From: Pacificispira spongiicola
Lineage (GTDB): Bacteria > Pseudomonadota > Alphaproteobacteria > UBA8366 > Aestuariispiraceae
DNA length: 64,000 nt
Direction of reading: 5' to 3'
NCBI RefSeq assembly: GCF_012926505.1
Contig: NZ_JABBNT010000002.1
Location: 496,001-560,000, forward strand
The notes under the pieces are model-generated. The model searched no databases. It was not told the origin of the DNA and was given only the letters and a program-made list of their open reading frames with translations. A program made the position numbers and the translations under genes. Of this stretch, positions 62,178 through 64,000 are shown in pieces (position 1 is the stretch's first letter; every line of letters starts with the position of its first letter).

Positions 62178-62210
62178 GTGGCCCGGCTTTTAGCGGGCCG
62201 GGCCACTTTC
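62178..62210 (+). terminator. Hairpin between aapJ and aapQ (leaky terminator/mRNA stabiliser)
   Basis: GTGGCCCGGC (62178-62187) pairs with GCCGGGCCAC (62197-62206) around a 9-base loop, followed by only TTTC. The short T run suggests partial read-through, as expected for a binding-protein gene made in excess of its permease. The rest of the 286-base gap to aapQ shows no clear gene. Confidence 0.7.
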
Positions 62211-62434
62211 GATTTCACGGCGACGTTTGAGCTGTCGGTGGGTCAGGTTTTCACGGGACACGGCTTTCACAGGACATGGGGGTCCTTTGACAAGAACCGG
62301 TCCGGATATCGGATTCGGCCCCGTTTCCAGCACCACCAGACTTTTCCGACACAACTCAACACACCGCGTTTCGCCTTCGTGCCCGCGTTGTTGACGGACA
62401 CCTATGGCGGGACCAACGACTAGGTTGGACGATC

Positions 62435-63637
62435 ATGGCTTCCATGGAACAAACTGCGCCACAAATGGACCTTCTTCGCCTATGGCGAGATAAAAATGCG
62501 CGCGCGGTCATCATTCAAATTCTTACCATCGCGGGATTGTTCTTTTTCACTTTCTGGATCGTGTCCAACGCGGTTACGAACCTGGAAACGATCGGCAAGG
62601 GCTACAGCTTCGACTTCCTGTTCGAACCGGCCGGATACGACATCAACCAATATCTGATCGAATACACGAACCGCAGTTCTCATCTGACGGCAGCGGTCGT
62701 GGGTCTTCTCAATACGCTGCTCGTCGCCGTGACCGGGATCATCCTGGCAACGGTGGTCGGCTTCATCCTCGGCGTTCTGCGGCTCAGCAAGAACCTGCTG
62801 ATGGGCAAGATCGTCTACACCTATATCGAGGTCGTGCGGAACGTGCCGGTCCTGCTGTGGATCCTGCTGGTGCACGGCATGTTGATTTCCTCGCTGCCGA
62901 GCCCAAAAGCTTCCGTCAGCGACGGCTGGGATTTCCTCGGCGTTTCCTTCCTGTCGAACCGCGGTTTCTATCTACCGCAACCCAATCCGGAACCCGCCTT
63001 CTGGGCGACGGTGATCGCCTTTTTCCTGGGGATCGCCGGTGCCGTCGTGTTTCGACGCCATGCCCGTAAGGTTCAGGACGCGACAGGCAAGATTCTTCCG
63101 GTCTTCTGGGTATCGGTCGCGGCGATCCTGGGTCTGCCGATCCTGGTCTTTCTGGTCACGGGCCTGCCGATCGTGTGGAGCTTCCCGGAGCTCAAAGGCT
63201 TCAACTTTGTCGGCGGCTTCGCGATCAAGCCGGAATTCATGGCCCTGACTCTGGCGCTGTCGCTCTACACCTCCTCCTTCATTGCGGAGAACGTGCGCGG
63301 CGGCATCCTGGCGGTGAGCCACGGCCAGACGGAAGCGGCCCACGCCCTGGGTATTTCCAATAGCCGCACGCTGCAGCTGGTGGTTATTCCGCAGGCACTG
63401 CGGGTCATCATCCCGCCGCTGACCAGCCAGTATCTGAACCTGACCAAGAACTCATCGCTCGCCATCGCCGTCGGCTACATGGACATCGTGGCGACGATTG
63501 GCGGGATATCGCTGAACCAGACGGGCCGCGAGATGGAATGCATGACAATCGTCCTGCTGGTCTATCTCTGCTTCTCGCTGCTGATTTCGGCGTTCATGAA
63601 CTGGTATAACAAACGCATCAAGCTGATCGAACGGTAA
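62435..63637 (+). CDS. aapQ: General L-amino-acid ABC transporter permease AapQ
   Basis: 400 residues. A conserved N-terminal extension with one helix (VIIQILTIAGLFFFTFWIVS) and a long central insert precede the EAA-loop region near the C-terminus (SFIAENVRGGILAVSHGQTE, AAHALGISNSRTLQLVVIPQ). It forms the membrane channel with AapM. The size and long insert fit AapQ. It is 11 bases before aapM. Confidence 0.93.
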   Translation: MASMEQTAPQMDLLRLWRDKNARAVIIQILTIAGLFFFTFWIVSNAVTNLETIGKGYSFDFLFEPAGYDINQYLIEYTNRSSHLTAAVVGLLNTLLVAVTGIILATVVGFILGVLRLSKNLLMGKIVYTYIEVVRNVPVLLWILLVHGMLISSLPSPKASVSDGWDFLGVSFLSNRGFYLPQPNPEPAFWATVIAFFLGIAGAVVFRRHARKVQDATGKILPVFWVSVAAILGLPILVFLVTGLPIVWSFPELKGFNFVGGFAIKPEFMALTLALSLYTSSFIAENVRGGILAVSHGQTEAAHALGISNSRTLQLVVIPQALRVIIPPLTSQYLNLTKNSSLAIAVGYMDIVATIGGISLNQTGREMECMTIVLLVYLCFSLLISAFMNWYNKRIKLIER

Positions 63638-63647
63638 GGGGGCGGAT

Positions 63648-64000
63648 ATGACCGACGTAACCGAACAAAACTATCCGCCCGGCAAGCATCCCAGCCTGCC
63701 GCCGCCGCGGAACATGACCGGATGGCATGTTTGGATCTGGAAGAATTTCTTCGGATCGATCACCAATACCGTCCTGACGTTTCTGTCGATCTTTTTGATC
63801 TGGCAAATTGTACCAGGCGCTCTGGATTTCCTCGTTTTCGACTCCGTCGTTAACGCCGGGTCCCGCGCGGAATGCCGTGAAATCGCCGACGGCGCGTGCT
63901 GGGCGGTGATTGTGGAACGCTTCGAACAGTCCATCTTCGCCTTCTATCCGGAAGAAGAACGCTGGCGGGTCATCCTCGCCTTCATCCTTCTGTTCCCGAC
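63648..64000 (+). CDS. aapM: General L-amino-acid ABC transporter permease AapM, cut by right edge
   Basis: The ATG at 63648 (GGGGGCGGAT upstream) opens a frame to the window end, 117 codons, with no stop. It starts MTDVTEQNYPPGKHPSLPPP and has a first transmembrane helix (about 38-56) and the start of the next (VILAFILLFP). The second permease of the Aap system would be expected here; the EAA loop is beyond the edge. Confidence 0.88.
   Translation, partial: MTDVTEQNYPPGKHPSLPPPRNMTGWHVWIWKNFFGSITNTVLTFLSIFLIWQIVPGALDFLVFDSVVNAGSRAECREIADGACWAVIVERFEQSIFAFYPEEERWRVILAFILLFP

Noticed and set aside
62166-62423. 85-codon open frame between aapJ and aapQ
   Set aside because: It starts within the hairpin stem, has no good ribosome site and shows no sign of a real protein.

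Overview
The window is a GC-rich bacterial chromosome segment that reads as an alphaproteobacterium, probably of the Rhodospirillales type. This is an inference from gene content: a TrcR (DUF1013) cell-cycle regulator, a phasin with PhaR-like operators, a DUF1127 protein, an AapJQM-type amino-acid transporter, a FlaF-like protein and a lone Anbu proteasome-like peptidase. No rRNA, tRNA, CRISPR array, transposase or integrase was seen.

Region 1 (1-19.9 kb, all minus strand) is a type VI secretion system (T6SS). In transcription order it holds tssB, tssC, hcp, an unknown gene, tssE, tssF, tssG, an FAD amine oxidoreductase, tssH(clpV), vgrG, a MORN-repeat gene and a PAAR gene. After an AT-rich gap with a promoter-like site follow a SPOR-domain membrane protein, a TssJ-like lipoprotein, tssK, tssL and tssM, which is cut by the left edge. 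Sheath, tube, baseplate, spike, membrane complex and recycling ATPase are all present. tssA and an obvious toxin/immunity pair are not in view. The unusual members are the SPOR protein, the oxidoreductase, the MORN protein and the 186-residue unknown.

Region 2 (20.0-21.6 kb, plus strand) is divergent from the T6SS. It encodes two tiny proteins that share a strand-helix motif and an Asp/Asn beta-hydroxylase-fold oxygenase, in one tight operon behind an inverted repeat. This is the best candidate here for an undescribed small system.

Region 3 (21.6-35.4 kb) is mixed chromosomal content: two GNAT acetyltransferases, a D-Ala-D-Ala carboxypeptidase with a SPOR tail, a lipoprotein, Anbu, a phasin, a Cache/PAS histidine kinase, trcR, a zinc-ribbon/Ogt-type methyltransferase/DAO operon, a periplasmic binding protein, an SppA-type protease and a MocR regulator with an inverted repeat over its start codon.

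Region 4 (35.5-46.1 kb): a DUF1127 protein; a four-gene operon (threonine dehydratase-like, PLP decarboxylase, PhzF, GNAT); a VOC protein; a WYL regulator divergent from an EamA exporter; a dimethylglycine/sarcosine dehydrogenase-like enzyme; and cytochrome c' with a diheme cytochrome c.

Region 5 (46-60.7 kb): two class III adenylate cyclases of different build (one soluble-tail, one CHASE2), a CMD/AhpD-like protein, aroC, fabI, a YihY membrane protein, a DnaJ-type co-chaperone, a glycine-zipper lipoprotein, pdxH, a cation diffusion facilitator, an SDR, a hotdog thioesterase, a DUF4197 protein and a FlaF-like protein.

Region 6 (60.7-64 kb): aapJ, a hairpin, aapQ and the start of aapM, cut by the right edge. 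Many long antisense open frames are present; they are GC-rich shadows of these genes and were not annotated.
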